Shown: positions 9,551 to 19,495 of the stretch, piece after piece
Layout: every line of letters starts with the position of its first letter
Position numbering within the stretch: the stretch's first letter is position 1
Source: Candidatus Desantisbacteria bacterium CG1_02_49_89
GTDB lineage: Bacteria > Desantisbacteria > UBA1551
Length of the DNA: 49,032 nt
Direction: 5' to 3'
Assembly: GCA_001871075.1 (NCBI GenBank)
Contig: MNUP01000047.1
Coordinates: forward strand, 1 to 49,032
Translations under genes and position numbers: made by a program
The notes under the pieces: model-generated
Databases searched by the model: none
What the model was told of the DNA's origin: nothing
Seen by the model: only the letters and a program-made list of their open reading frames with translations

Positions 9551-10612
9551 ATGAAGATCGATAATCTAAGGAAAGAGATCGACAGCATAGACGCGAGGAT
9601 ACTGGACCTGCTGAACCGGAGAGGAACGAAGGCCCTTGATATCGCGCGGCTTAAATCGGCTGAAGGCAGGAGATATTACGTGCCCGAGCGGGAAAAATAC
9701 ATAATTTCAAGGCTTCTAGGGAAAAACCGCGGGCCCATCACGGAAGAAGGGCTTAAAATTATTTACCGCGAGATCCTTTCCGTATGCAGGAGCCTGGGAG
9801 CGCCCATAAGGGTCGCGTACCTCGGCCCCGAGGGTTCATTCTCGCACATCGCGGCCACGGAAAAATTCGGTTCATCCATAGAGCTCATGCCCGCGGCAAA
9901 CATCGCCCATGTTTTCGTGCAGGTGGAGAAGAACGAGGTTGAGCTGGGGGTTGCCCCGGTTGAAAATTCGAGTGAGGGGGTCGTAACATACACGATGGAC
10001 ATGCTCGTGGATTCCCCTTTGAAAATAGTCAACGAGATAATACTCGAAGTTACTTATTACCTTGTTTCCAGGGAAAAAGACACAAAGAGCGTAAAGAAGG
10101 TTTATGTGCATCCGCAGGCATTCGGGCAAAGCCGCGTCTGGATGCGCAACAACATGCCCGGGGTGAAGGTTGTGGAGGTTGACAGCAACTCTGAGGCCGC
10201 AAGGCTCGCGTCGCTTGAAAAGAAGAGCGCCGCGATCACCAGCAAGTGGGCGGCGGAAATATACGATCTTAACATACTGCGCTCGCATATCGAGGATCTC
10301 GCGCACAACTACACAAGGTTCATTGTTGTTTCGAAAGAGAACGCGAGGCGCACGGGAAGAGACAAAACTTCGGTTATTTTTTCCCTCAGGCACAGGCCCG
10401 GTGCGCTGTATCACTGCCTGTCGGTTTTCTCGAAGTCCAACATCAACCTGACCAAGATAGAGTCCCGACCGTCGAAGAAGAAGGCGTGGGACTATATTTT
10501 CTTCATCGACCTTGAAGGGCACGCAGACGACAAAAAGGTTAGGAGGGCGCTTGGCAGTTTCGAGAAACTGTGCGTGTATATGAAGGTGCTGGGGTCGTAT
10601 CCAAGAGAATAA
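9551..10612 (+). CDS. pheA: Chorismate mutase / prephenate dehydratase (P-protein)
   Basis: MKIDNLRKEIDSIDARILDLLNRR; VAYLGPEGSFSHIAA; GVAPVENSSEGVV; ESRPSKKKAWDYIFFIDLEGH; start moved to ATG 9551 after GGAGG. Confidence 0.92.
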   Translation: MKIDNLRKEIDSIDARILDLLNRRGTKALDIARLKSAEGRRYYVPEREKYIISRLLGKNRGPITEEGLKIIYREILSVCRSLGAPIRVAYLGPEGSFSHIAATEKFGSSIELMPAANIAHVFVQVEKNEVELGVAPVENSSEGVVTYTMDMLVDSPLKIVNEIILEVTYYLVSREKDTKSVKKVYVHPQAFGQSRVWMRNNMPGVKVVEVDSNSEAARLASLEKKSAAITSKWAAEIYDLNILRSHIEDLAHNYTRFIVVSKENARRTGRDKTSVIFSLRHRPGALYHCLSVFSKSNINLTKIESRPSKKKAWDYIFFIDLEGHADDKKVRRALGSFEKLCVYMKVLGSYPRE

Positions 10613-10700
10613 ACCGTTGAAAGTTAAAAGTTAAAGGTTAAAAGTTAAAACTCACAACCGACAACTGACAACTGGCAACTTGAATACAGGAGAGAAAGAG

Positions 10701-11783
10701 ATGGAGAAATTAGCAAGGAAGTGCATACTGAAAATAAAACCTTATGTGCCGGGAAAACCAATCGAAGAGGTCGAAAGAGAACTCGGTATAAAGGAAGCTA
10801 TTAAGCTTGCCTCAAACGAAAACCCGTTCAGCCCGCCCGCAGGCGTTCTAAAAGCCATAAAAGCTTATCTGCCCAGGCTGAACCGTTATCCGGATGACCA
10901 TGGTTATTACCTGATCAACGCGCTTGCGAAAAAATTCGGGGTAAAAAGGGAGAACCTGATACTGGGATGCGGCAGCGACGAGATAATGGAGCTTATCACG
11001 AAGGCGTTCCTTGAGCCGGGAGAGGAAGTTCTGTTCGGGGACCAGTCCTTCGTTATGTACAGGATCATCACTCAGATAATGGGCGGTAACCCGGTCGCGG
11101 TGCCCCTGAAGAATTACACTTACGACCTCCCGGCAATGGCAAAGGCTGTTACGGACAGAACCAAGATAATTTTTATAGCCAATCCCAACAATCCCACGGG
11201 AACAATAGTAAAGGATAAAGAAGCCAGGGATTTCTTCAGGGATGTGCGCAAGGACGTGATCATAGTCTTTGACGAGGCGTACGCCGAATACGTTGAGGAC
11301 AAAGAATATCCCAGGTCCCTTGAGATCATCCGCGAGAACCGCAACTGCATAATGCTGCGCACTTTTTCGAAGATCTGCAGCCTCGCGGGGCTGCGCATCG
11401 GCTATGGCATCGCAAGCCCGGGGCTTATCGCCTGCCTGGGCCGCGTCAGGCTGCCTTTTAACACGTCCAGCATTTCGCAGATCGCGGCGCTTGCAAGCCT
11501 TAAGGAAAAGAAATGGGCTTCGGAGATAAAGCGGATAAACAGCCAGGGAAAAAAATATTTGTACGGAGAGCTTGAAAAGATGGGCCTGGATTATATTCCG
11601 ACCCAGGCTAATTTTATTCTTATAAAACTCGGGGATAAGGCGGCAAAGGCGGCCGAATCCCTTCTCAGGAACGGCATTATCGTCAGGAGCGGGCTGATCG
11701 GCGATTGCATACGCGTTACAATAGGCACGCAGGCAGAGAACAGGAAATTCGTAAAGGTACTGGGAGCAATACTAAAAAAGTAA
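10701..11783 (+). CDS. hisC: Histidinol-phosphate aminotransferase
   Basis: IKLASNENPFSPP, NPNNPTGTIV, FDEAYAEY, RTFSKICSLAGLRIGYG. Confidence 0.92.
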   Translation: MEKLARKCILKIKPYVPGKPIEEVERELGIKEAIKLASNENPFSPPAGVLKAIKAYLPRLNRYPDDHGYYLINALAKKFGVKRENLILGCGSDEIMELITKAFLEPGEEVLFGDQSFVMYRIITQIMGGNPVAVPLKNYTYDLPAMAKAVTDRTKIIFIANPNNPTGTIVKDKEARDFFRDVRKDVIIVFDEAYAEYVEDKEYPRSLEIIRENRNCIMLRTFSKICSLAGLRIGYGIASPGLIACLGRVRLPFNTSSISQIAALASLKEKKWASEIKRINSQGKKYLYGELEKMGLDYIPTQANFILIKLGDKAAKAAESLLRNGIIVRSGLIGDCIRVTIGTQAENRKFVKVLGAILKK

Positions 11784-11899
11784 AAGACCACCCTTGCCCA
11801 TCCCTCTCCCTTCGCTTGCCCGCCAATCTTAGTGGAGGGAGGGAGAGGATTAAGGTGAGGGGGATCGGTTGTGGGCGTGTTTGATCTAAAGGGGAGAAA

Positions 11900-12589
11900 A
11901 TGATGCAGGTCGCTTTCCTGCTTGGTTTTTTAATAATACTGATATCGCTGGTATCTGTTTTCTGGAACGGGTTCTGGAAAAGGATCGCGGAAGACGTAAA
12001 GACCGTGTTCCAGAAGGATCCCGCGGCGAAGAACATTTTTGAGGTTCTTACGTGTTACCCGGGGCTCCACGCTCTGTGGATGCACCGCATGTCGCACTCT
12101 CTTTTTCAGGAGGGTTTCTACACGATCGCCAGGATGGTATCGCACGCTTCCAGGTTTCTTACCGGGATCGAGATACACCCGGGCGCGAGCATAGGCAGGA
12201 GATTTTTCATTGACCACGGCGCGGGCGTGGTTATCGGGGAGACCTCTGAAATAGCGGATGATGTCCTGGTATACCAGGGGGTGGTGCTTGGCGGCACAAG
12301 CATCGAGAAGAAAAAGCGCCACCCGACCATAAAAGAAGGCGCCATCCTGGGAGCGGGCTCCGTGATCCTGGGCGCGATAACGATCGGCAAGGGAGCAAAA
12401 GTGGGCGCCGGCTCGGTTGTTGTCAAGGACGTTCCTGACGGAGCGACTGTTGTAGGCATACCGGGCAGGGTTGTAGAGCCGGGAGAGCTGCGGCCCAAGG
12501 TTGACCTGGACCACGGAAGGCTTCCGGACCCGGTAGCGGACGCTCTGCGCAAGCTCGAACAGCGGATCAAAAAGCTGGAGAATAAATGA
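11900..12589 (+). CDS. cysE: Serine O-acetyltransferase
   Basis: Left-handed beta helix; [44 protein letters not shown]. Confidence 0.92.
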   Translation: MMQVAFLLGFLIILISLVSVFWNGFWKRIAEDVKTVFQKDPAAKNIFEVLTCYPGLHALWMHRMSHSLFQEGFYTIARMVSHASRFLTGIEIHPGASIGRRFFIDHGAGVVIGETSEIADDVLVYQGVVLGGTSIEKKKRHPTIKEGAILGAGSVILGAITIGKGAKVGAGSVVVKDVPDGATVVGIPGRVVEPGELRPKVDLDHGRLPDPVADALRKLEQRIKKLENK

Positions 12590-12688
12590 AGATGTCGGCG
12601 ATAAGAAACGATTACGGCGATTAATACAGAACATCAATTATTTATCGCTGAAATCGTGCTTGTATCGCTGTAATCAATATAAGGAATA
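12590..12688. repeat. Intergenic word-repeat array (GCGAT / ATCGCTGTAATCA family)
   Basis: CGGCGATAAGAAACGATTACGGCGATTAAT...TTATCGCTGAAATCGTGCTTGTATCGCTGTAATCA, inverted halves. Confidence 0.8.
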
Positions 12689-13441
12689 ATGAAAAAGATA
12701 TTAGTGACTAACGATGACGGGGTGCACGCGCCCGGCCTTGAAGCCCTGATACAGGGGCTTTCAGGCCTGGGTGAAATAATCGCCGTGGTTCCCAACCAGG
12801 AAAGAAGTTCGGCAAGCCATTCGCTGACCCTTCACCATCCGTTAAGGGTCACCAGGGTCCGTAAAGATATCTACGTGACGACAGGAACACCATCGGACTG
12901 CGTTATTATAGGAATGATGGAAATACTGAAAGAAAAGGTTGACCTTGTTGTTTCCGGGATAAATAACGGCCCCAACCTTGGCGATGACGTGACGTATTCC
13001 GGAACAGTAGCCGCAGGCATTGAGGCTACCCTGAGGGGCGCGCTTTCTTTTGCAGTGTCAGTGGCAAGTTTTCGCGCCTGCAGGTATGACGCAGCCGCTG
13101 GATTTGCCGGCAGGCTTGCCGGGTACGTGTTGAAAAAAGGTCTTCCCGAAGGCACTTTTCTGAACGTGAACGTCCCGAATATCAGGCCCGCCGCGATAAA
13201 GGGCGTTCAGATAACCCGCATGGGAAAGAGGATTTACAGGGACGAGATGGTGCGCAGGCGCGATCCAAGGGGCGGGACATACTACTGGATCGGGGGGAAG
13301 GAGCCGTCCGCAGAAAAGGGATCCGGAACTGACTGCGCGGCAGTTGCGCGCGGTTGGATCTCCGTGACCCCTTTGCAGCTTGACCTTACTGATTACAAGT
13401 CGATCAAGGGACTGCGGAACTGGCGCATCAAGTATCCTTAG
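12689..13441 (+). CDS. surE: 5'-nucleotidase SurE
   Basis: MKKILVTNDDGVHAPGLEAL, VVPNQERSSASHSLT, SGINNGPNLGDDVTYSGTVAAGIEA. Confidence 0.95.
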   Translation: MKKILVTNDDGVHAPGLEALIQGLSGLGEIIAVVPNQERSSASHSLTLHHPLRVTRVRKDIYVTTGTPSDCVIIGMMEILKEKVDLVVSGINNGPNLGDDVTYSGTVAAGIEATLRGALSFAVSVASFRACRYDAAAGFAGRLAGYVLKKGLPEGTFLNVNVPNIRPAAIKGVQITRMGKRIYRDEMVRRRDPRGGTYYWIGGKEPSAEKGSGTDCAAVARGWISVTPLQLDLTDYKSIKGLRNWRIKYP

Positions 13442-13595
13442 AGGATGATGCCAGCGATAAAAGATAGATTTCAGCGATTTTAATACAGTCATTTGTCGAT
13501 CGTCATTTATCAAGAGCAGGATTTTAACTAATGACTAATGACGGTATTTATCGCTGCAATCGTTATTTAAAAATCGCTGTAATCAAGAAGTTAAA

Positions 13596-14246
13596 ATGGA
13601 CTATGAAAGAGAAAGAGAGGAAATGGTCAGGACCCAGGTAGAATTCAGGGGGGTTACTGACAGGCGCGTTCTCGATGCGATGCGCAGGATTTCTAGGGAA
13701 GAATTCGCCGGGGAAAAGTACAGGGCAGGCGCTTACGAAGACCACCCGCTTTCAATAGGGGAAGGCCAGACGATCTCCCAGCCGTACATTGTCGCCCTGA
13801 TGACGCAGCTTCTAAGGCTAAGCGGCAAAGAAAAAGTGCTGGAAGTCGGCACCGGTTCCGGTTATCAGACAGCCCTGCTTGCGGAACTGGGCGGTGAGAT
13901 CTACAGCGTTGAAAGGTGCGGGAAGCTCGCGCAGGGGGCGGCAAAAGTTCTGGAAAGACTCGGTTATAAAAACGTCCGCATCCTTGCCGGGGACGGAACA
14001 GAGGGATTAAAGGAATACGCGCCTTTCGACCGGATCATAGTGACAGCGGCAGCGCCGAAGGTCCCTGAACCGCTTGTTGAGCAGCTTTGTGAGGGCGGGA
14101 TCATCGTAATACCCGCGGGTTCGCTTCATTCGCAGGAGCTGCAGGTTGTGGAAAAGAAGAATAATAAAATCCATATTACAAATCACGGCGGATGCGTTTT
14201 TGTTCCGCTCGTAGGAAGGTACGGTTGGCAGGAAAATGAGATCTAA
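13596..14246 (+). CDS. pcm: Protein-L-isoaspartate O-methyltransferase
   Basis: DHPLSIGEGQTISQPYIVALMTQLL...VLEVGTGSGYQTALLA. Confidence 0.92.
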   Translation: MDYEREREEMVRTQVEFRGVTDRRVLDAMRRISREEFAGEKYRAGAYEDHPLSIGEGQTISQPYIVALMTQLLRLSGKEKVLEVGTGSGYQTALLAELGGEIYSVERCGKLAQGAAKVLERLGYKNVRILAGDGTEGLKEYAPFDRIIVTAAAPKVPEPLVEQLCEGGIIVIPAGSLHSQELQVVEKKNNKIHITNHGGCVFVPLVGRYGWQENEI

Positions 14247-15516
14247 TCAACGTGTTTTGCTTGCATATTTGATCCTGTGCGTAACCGCAGCGTTCTGCAA
14301 CCGCGCATGCGGGGAAATCAGTTCGAAAGACATAGAATATAAAATTTACCTTTATCCCTCTGATGAAGCGCAGCCGCCGAAGCGTGCCCGCATACGCCGC
14401 GTTGCTTCAGTGCCGCCTTCGGTAAAAACGGTTGACTACAGTGTGTATACCGGTCTTGGCAGCATATATACCGATACTTTTCCGATAAGAGGGCTTCACG
14501 TGACTTCGTGGGCTGCCAGTTCTCTCGTTTCCTTTAACAGGCTTGTCGGGCTGGTAAACAGGACGGAGCTGAACGCGCTTGTTCTGGACCTTAAAGAGGC
14601 GGAGGGAAGGATCGCGTATGACAGCAGGCTTGATATCGCAAAAGAGCTGGGAACGCTGGAACCGATCGTTTCAAACATCGACGGGCTCATAACGATAATG
14701 AGGGAAAACAGGATCTTCCCCATAGCGCGCATCTGCGTTTTCAAGGATACGCTTCTTGCGCACAAAAAACCGGAGTGGGCGGTAAAAAACAAGAGCGGAA
14801 ACATCTGGCAGGATAAAAAGGGCCAGTCCTGGCTTGACCAGTATAACAGGGAAGTCTGGGATTATATAGTTATGATCGCGGAAGAAGCGGCTCAGAGGGG
14901 TTTCAGGGAGATACAGTTTGATTACGTAAGGTTCCCCAGCGACGGACAAATATCCGACTGCGTATTTCCCGCAAAGGCGAATTTCGGAGAAACCATTTCT
15001 CCGGCGCGCGTTATTCGAAGATTCCTGGAATATGCAAAAAATCGCCTGAAGCCTTACGGCGTGGCTATTTCGGCAGACCTGTTCGGGCTTACGTGTTCTT
15101 CCCTCGATGACCTGAACATAGGCCAGGTGATCGAAGAAGTGGCGAAGGAAGTGAATTACGTCTGCCCCATGACCTATCCCTCGCACTACTACCGCGGGAT
15201 GTATAACCTCCAGGTGCCGGAGGCAGAACCGTATAAGACTGTTTTCACAAGCATGAAAGACGTAAGGGTTAAACTCGGGGATACCAACCCGTGCGGCATA
15301 AGGCCGTGGCTGCAGGATTTTTCGCTGAAAGTGAAATACAACGCGTTCGAGGTGCAGGAGCAGATAAGGGCGGTCTATGAGAACGGCATAAGCGAATGGC
15401 TGCTCTGGAACCCAAGGTGCGTATACACGGAGGAGGTTTTAAGGCCTGAATCAGAGAGAAAGGCTGTAGCAAAGAAGATCCCGAATGGCGAAACGCTTAC
15501 GAAGCGGATCGAATAA
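14236..15516 (+). CDS. Putative glycoside hydrolase (DUF4015-like), secreted
   Basis: N-terminal signal sequence; GLHVTSWAAS...LVLDLKEAEGRIAYDS...FREIQFDYVRFPSDG. Confidence 0.7.
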   Translation: MRSNQRVLLAYLILCVTAAFCNRACGEISSKDIEYKIYLYPSDEAQPPKRARIRRVASVPPSVKTVDYSVYTGLGSIYTDTFPIRGLHVTSWAASSLVSFNRLVGLVNRTELNALVLDLKEAEGRIAYDSRLDIAKELGTLEPIVSNIDGLITIMRENRIFPIARICVFKDTLLAHKKPEWAVKNKSGNIWQDKKGQSWLDQYNREVWDYIVMIAEEAAQRGFREIQFDYVRFPSDGQISDCVFPAKANFGETISPARVIRRFLEYAKNRLKPYGVAISADLFGLTCSSLDDLNIGQVIEEVAKEVNYVCPMTYPSHYYRGMYNLQVPEAEPYKTVFTSMKDVRVKLGDTNPCGIRPWLQDFSLKVKYNAFEVQEQIRAVYENGISEWLLWNPRCVYTEEVLRPESERKAVAKKIPNGETLTKRIE

Positions 15517-15773
15517 TGTTTTACACCTACGTGCTAAGAAGCCGGAAAAATCAGAAATTATATTACGGTTATACAAATAATCTGGAGAAAAGGATTGTTG
15601 AGCATAATTCGGGAAAGGATGATTTTACACGTCATAACGGACCCTGGGATCTTGTATATTTTGAGGAATTTACTTTAAAAACAGAAGCATTAAAACAAGA
15701 AAGATTCTTTAAGAGCGGCAAAGGAAGAGAATACGTAAGAGGAAAATTAAATAATTTTCAAATCGGGGAATAG
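15516..15773 (+). CDS. Small GIY-YIG nuclease domain protein
   Basis: MFYTYVLRSRKNQKLYYGYTNNLEKRIVEHNSG; short single-domain form. Confidence 0.88.
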   Translation: MFYTYVLRSRKNQKLYYGYTNNLEKRIVEHNSGKDDFTRHNGPWDLVYFEEFTLKTEALKQERFFKSGKGREYVRGKLNNFQIGE

Positions 15774-15795
15774 CCCGCCCAGCAAGATTGGCGGG
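15774..15795. repeat. Hairpin word CCCGCCCAGCAAGATTGGCGGG
   Basis: 21/22 identity to 36269..36290 inside uppP. Confidence 0.8.
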
Positions 15796-15833
15796 TAAAC
15801 TCCGCCTGGGTCAAAGACATCACTTATGTCTTT

Positions 15834-15886
15834 GACGGGTGGAAGAGCGGAGCGACATGCAATCATTCAGGCAGAGCACACAGGAA
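15834..15886. repeat. tRNA-locus shared segment, copy P
   Basis: GACGGGTGGAAGAGCGGAGCGACATGCAATCATTCAGGCAGAGCACACAGGAA; aligns with 19496..19548. Confidence 0.75.
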
Positions 15887-15939
15887 GCGCGCGCGGTTAC
15901 AGTAATTAGGTATAAAAGTATTAGAGCGAAAATTCAAAT

Positions 15940-16013
15940 CGGGGTGTAGCGCAGTCTGGTAGCGCGCGCGGTTCGGGACCGTGAGGCCCCCGGTTCAAAT
16001 CCGGGCACCCCGA
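15940..16013 (+). tRNA. tRNA-Pro (anticodon CGG)
   Basis: Cloverleaf: CGGGGTG/CACCCCG acceptor, loop TTCGGGA, CCCGG-TTCAAAT-CCGGG T-arm; CCA not encoded. Confidence 0.93.
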
Positions 16014-16136
16014 TAGATTTTCGCAAAGCGAAAATCTGGAGCAATCGAACAATAGAAAATAGAGCAATAGATTAAGGAAAAAGTGAGATTGCGGTCTATT
16101 CTCTATTGTTCCATTTTCAGAAGAGCAAGCTATAAC
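16014..16136. repeat. Post-tRNA module, copy A
   Basis: AGATTTTCGCAAAGCGAAAATCT hairpin, then GAGCAATCGAACAATAGAAAATAGA...GATTGCGGTCTATTCTCTATTGTTCCATTTTC; homologous to 20094..20212. Confidence 0.75.
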
Positions 16137-16171
16137 AGTGTAAATCCGTGGCTGAAATATTGGAGGGATCA

Positions 16172-17461
16172 GTGGCAAAGATCGTAATGATCGGCGCGGG
16201 AAGCATGGGCTTTACAAGAAAATTGATAATAGATATCCTTAATTTCAAGGCGCTCAGGGATTCCACTGTAGCGCTGGTCGATATAGACGCCGGAAGGCTG
16301 GATATGATAACAAGGTGGGCGAAAAAGCTCATTGAGCAGGAAAAACTGCCCGCGAAGATCGAATCATCTACAGACAGAAGAGAAGTTCTGAAGGGCGCGG
16401 ACTTTATAGTCATAACCATCCGGGTGGGCGGGCTTGAGGCTTTTGAACTGGATGTGAGCATCCCGCGCAAATACGGCGTGAAGCAGGCGGTCGGGGACAC
16501 GCTTGGGCCCGGAGGGGTTTTTTACGCGATGCGCACGATACCCGTGCTTCTGGGCATATGCAAAGATGCGAACGAGCTCTGCCCGGACGCCTTGATCCTT
16601 AATTATTCAAACCCGATGGCGATGAATACCTGGGCGATGCTGAAATACGGCCACGAAAAAACAATAGGATTGTGCCACAGCGTGCAGGGCACAGCAGGGC
16701 AGCTTTCCAATTATATAGGTGTCCCGTTCGGAGAGGTCTCGTACTGGGTCGCGGGAATCAACCACATGTCATGGTTCCTTGAGTTCAGGCACAAGGATGT
16801 TGACGCCTACCCGAAGCTGTGGAAGGCGCTTGAGAACCCCGATATCTTCAAGCAGGACCCGGTCCGTTTCGAGATAATGAAACATTTTGACTACTTCGTG
16901 ACGGAGTCCAGCTTCCATATGGCTGAATACATGCCGTATTTCAACAAAAGAGAAGAGCTTATCAAGAAATTCAATACCCACGGCTGGATCTACCTTGAGC
17001 TCTGCAAGCAGGGCCTGGACCCGGCCGCGGAACAGATCAGGAAAGAAGTTGCCGGAGAGCAGAAAATAGATTTTTCTTCAAGCCCGGAATACTGCTCCTC
17101 CATTATAAACGCCGCGACCACGGGCATTTCTTACAGGATGAACGCAAGCGTTTTCAACAGGGGCATAATCTCTAACCTTCCGCAGGAGTCCTGTGTGGAG
17201 GTTCCCTGCTATGTTGACAAGACAGGGGTAAGGCCGGCATATGTGGGCGAGCTTCCCTTGCAGTGCGCTGCTCTTAACCGTTCCAGCATAAACGTCCAGG
17301 CGCTTGGCGTTGAAGCCGCTGTGGAAGGCAGCAGGCGCAAGGCGTTCCAGGCGATCTGCCTTGACCCGCTTACCGCAGCCGCGCTATCGCTGGAAGAGAT
17401 CCAGAAGATGACGGACGAAATGTTCGAGGCAGAGGCGCAGTACCTGCCGCAATTTAAATAA
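16172..17461 (+). CDS. Glycoside hydrolase family 4 (alpha-galactosidase-like)
   Basis: AKIVMIGAGSMGFTRKLI, VGDTLGPGGVFYAMRTIPVLL, LNYSNPMAMNTWAM, GLCHSVQGT; GTG start after GGAGGG. Confidence 0.88.
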   Translation: MAKIVMIGAGSMGFTRKLIIDILNFKALRDSTVALVDIDAGRLDMITRWAKKLIEQEKLPAKIESSTDRREVLKGADFIVITIRVGGLEAFELDVSIPRKYGVKQAVGDTLGPGGVFYAMRTIPVLLGICKDANELCPDALILNYSNPMAMNTWAMLKYGHEKTIGLCHSVQGTAGQLSNYIGVPFGEVSYWVAGINHMSWFLEFRHKDVDAYPKLWKALENPDIFKQDPVRFEIMKHFDYFVTESSFHMAEYMPYFNKREELIKKFNTHGWIYLELCKQGLDPAAEQIRKEVAGEQKIDFSSSPEYCSSIINAATTGISYRMNASVFNRGIISNLPQESCVEVPCYVDKTGVRPAYVGELPLQCAALNRSSINVQALGVEAAVEGSRRKAFQAICLDPLTAAALSLEEIQKMTDEMFEAEAQYLPQFK

Positions 17462-17568
17462 TGCAGTATCCAGTGGCCAGTATCCAGTGTCCAGCAAAAT
17501 CATATGGATTTAATCACCGTAATCGTATTCAGAAATCACTGTAATCAAATTTTAATGAGGAGGTTTGG

Positions 17569-18027
17569 ATGAAAGCGAAAGAGATAATGACGAAGAAGGT
17601 GGTAGCGGTTAAACCGGACACGACAGTGGAAAAGATAGCGAAGATACTGGCGGAAAAACACATAAGCGGCGTCCCGGTCGTGGACGACGACAACAGGGTG
17701 CTGGGGATCGTTACGGAGCACGACCTGCTGCTAAAGGACAAGATAAAGCAGGCAGTGCCCAGAATGGCGCTGTTCGGCCTGTTCGTTGTTCCGGACGAGC
17801 TGGTTAAAAAGGCGTACAAAGGCTACTGCAACGTGCACGCGTCGGAAATTATGAACAAGGGCGTCGTTACTTTTTCGGAAGACACCGATATCTCGGAAAT
17901 CGCCGAAGTTATGCATAAAAAAAAGATCAACAGGGTGCCTATAGTAAAAGAGGGAAAGCTTGCCGGTATTGTAAGCAGGGCGGATATCGTCAGGTCAATG
18001 GTGAAGGATTCCTGCAGCACGCAATAA
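17569..18027 (+). CDS. Tandem CBS domain protein
   Basis: MKAKEIMTKKVVAVKPDTTVEKIAKIL...ISGVPVVDDDNRVLGIVTEHDLL. Confidence 0.88.
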   Translation: MKAKEIMTKKVVAVKPDTTVEKIAKILAEKHISGVPVVDDDNRVLGIVTEHDLLLKDKIKQAVPRMALFGLFVVPDELVKKAYKGYCNVHASEIMNKGVVTFSEDTDISEIAEVMHKKKINRVPIVKEGKLAGIVSRADIVRSMVKDSCSTQ

Positions 18028-18159
18028 TGCAAGATTTTAAAATCACCACAGAGACACGGAGACACAGAGTTTTTGCTTTAACTTAAATCTAATAATTCTC
18101 CGTGCCTCGGTGCCTCCGTGGTTATTATTGAAAACATTAATCTTAATTTGAGGTTTAAC
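18028..18159. repeat. Intergenic inverted word array
   Basis: ACCACAGAGACACGGAGACACAGAG...CTCCGTGCCTCGGTGCCTCCGTGGTTAT. Confidence 0.85.
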
Positions 18160-18576
18160 ATGAAGTCATATAAAGAAGAGTTGTGGTTTAATACCAGGAA
18201 AAGAAGGGAATTCATAAATATAACTCCCCAGGTGGAAGAGGCTGTAAGGAAAAGCGGGATAAAAGAAGGCCTGTGCCTGGTCAACGCGATGCATATCACC
18301 GCAAGCGTTTTCATCAACGACGATGAAGGCGGGCTTCACCGGGATTTTGAGGAGTGGCTTGAGAAACTCGCTCCTTTCGGAAAAGAAAAGTATAAGCACA
18401 ACCTGACCGGCGAGGATAACGCGGACGCGCACATAAAAAGGTCTGTTATGGGGCGCGAGGTCGTGGCTGCGGTCACGTGCGGAAAGCTTGATTTCGGCCC
18501 GTGGGAGCAGATCTTCTACGGCGAGTTTGACGGAATGCGCCGCAAGCGCGTGCTGATAAAGATAATAGGCGAATGA
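18160..18576 (+). CDS. YjbQ family protein (UPF0047, possible secondary thiamine-phosphate synthase)
   Basis: [12 protein letters not shown]...[26 protein letters not shown]...[12 protein letters not shown]...[18 protein letters not shown]. Confidence 0.9.
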   Translation: MKSYKEELWFNTRKRREFINITPQVEEAVRKSGIKEGLCLVNAMHITASVFINDDEGGLHRDFEEWLEKLAPFGKEKYKHNLTGEDNADAHIKRSVMGREVVAAVTCGKLDFGPWEQIFYGEFDGMRRKRVLIKIIGE

Positions 18577-18683
18577 TAATTCGTGCGTCGTGCATCGTTA
18601 AAAATAGTTTACACAGTTTATAAAGTTTACAGAGTTTACAAAGTTTTATCTGTGGAAATCTGTGTCAATAGGAGGGTTTAGGT

Positions 18684-19208
18684 ATGGAAGATCTGAAGAA
18701 ATACATCAGGACCATTCCAAATTTCCCAAAAAAAGGCATAATGTTCAGGGATATTACAACGCTCGTAAAGAACGGGAAGGCGCTGAAAAAAGTAGTGGAC
18801 GCCATTGCGGCGAAATACAAAAGGCAGAAGATAGATGTTGTTGTGGGCGCTGAGTCCCGCGGTTTTATAGTCGGGGCGGGAGTTGCCTATAAACTTGGTG
18901 TAGGGCTTGCGCTTGTCAGAAAAAAGGGAAAGCTTCCCTTCAAGACGATCTCGGCCACGTATGAGCTTGAGTACGGCACAGACACCGTTGAAATGCATAA
19001 GGATGCCATAAAGAAAGGCCAGAGGGTCCTGATAGTAGACGACCTTCTTGCGACAGGCGGCACCGCGTCAGCCGCGGTTGACCTGGTCCGGAAACTCGGC
19101 GGCAGGATCGTGGGCATAGCGTTTATAATTGAGCTGGTGGACCTGAACGGCAGGAACAAGCTGAAAGGCTATGATATTTTTTCGCTTGTGGAGTATAAGG
19201 GGGAATAG
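18684..19208 (+). CDS. apt: Adenine phosphoribosyltransferase
   Basis: IRTIPNFPKKGIMFRDITTLV, VGAESRGFIVGAGVAYKLGVG, VLIVDDLLATGGTASAAVDLV. Confidence 0.95.
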   Translation: MEDLKKYIRTIPNFPKKGIMFRDITTLVKNGKALKKVVDAIAAKYKRQKIDVVVGAESRGFIVGAGVAYKLGVGLALVRKKGKLPFKTISATYELEYGTDTVEMHKDAIKKGQRVLIVDDLLATGGTASAAVDLVRKLGGRIVGIAFIIELVDLNGRNKLKGYDIFSLVEYKGE

Positions 19209-19290
19209 CAAAGGGGCAAGGGACCAGATGCAAGGGACAAGTGTTGGAAAAGGATTTTTCTTTTAAATTAATTAAGCAAGGGAAATAAAG

Positions 19291-19347
19291 GGTGGGATTC
19301 GCCCGCCCATATCGCTTTTATCGATTGGGCGAAGCGAAATCTCGCTT
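19291..19347. repeat. tRNA-Ser upstream double-hairpin element, copy 1 (degenerate)
   Basis: GGTGGGATTCGCCCGCCCATATCGCTTTTATCGATTGGGCGAAGCGAAATCTCGC. Confidence 0.6.
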
Positions 19348-19388
19348 ACTTTAACCTGTAATCGTCTTCTGGATTGACGGATACGTGT

Positions 19389-19454
19389 CCGCCCATATCG
19401 CTTTCAGCGATTGGGCGAGACCTCGCCCGTTCATCCAGAGGATGAAACGGGCGG
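19389..19454. repeat. tRNA-Ser upstream double-hairpin element, copy 2
   Basis: CCGCCC-ATATCGCTTTCAGCGATT-GGGCGAGACCTCGCCC-GTTCATCCAGAGGATGAAAC-GGGCGG. Confidence 0.75.
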
Positions 19455-19472
19455 GGAGAGATGGCCGAGCGG
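19455..19472 (+). pseudogene. Truncated tRNA-Ser 5' fragment
   Basis: GGAGAGATGGCCGAGCGG is identical to the first 18 nt of the intact tRNA-Ser at 19660. Confidence 0.8.
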
Positions 19473-19495
19473 GTCCCGATAACTGACGTTATCGG

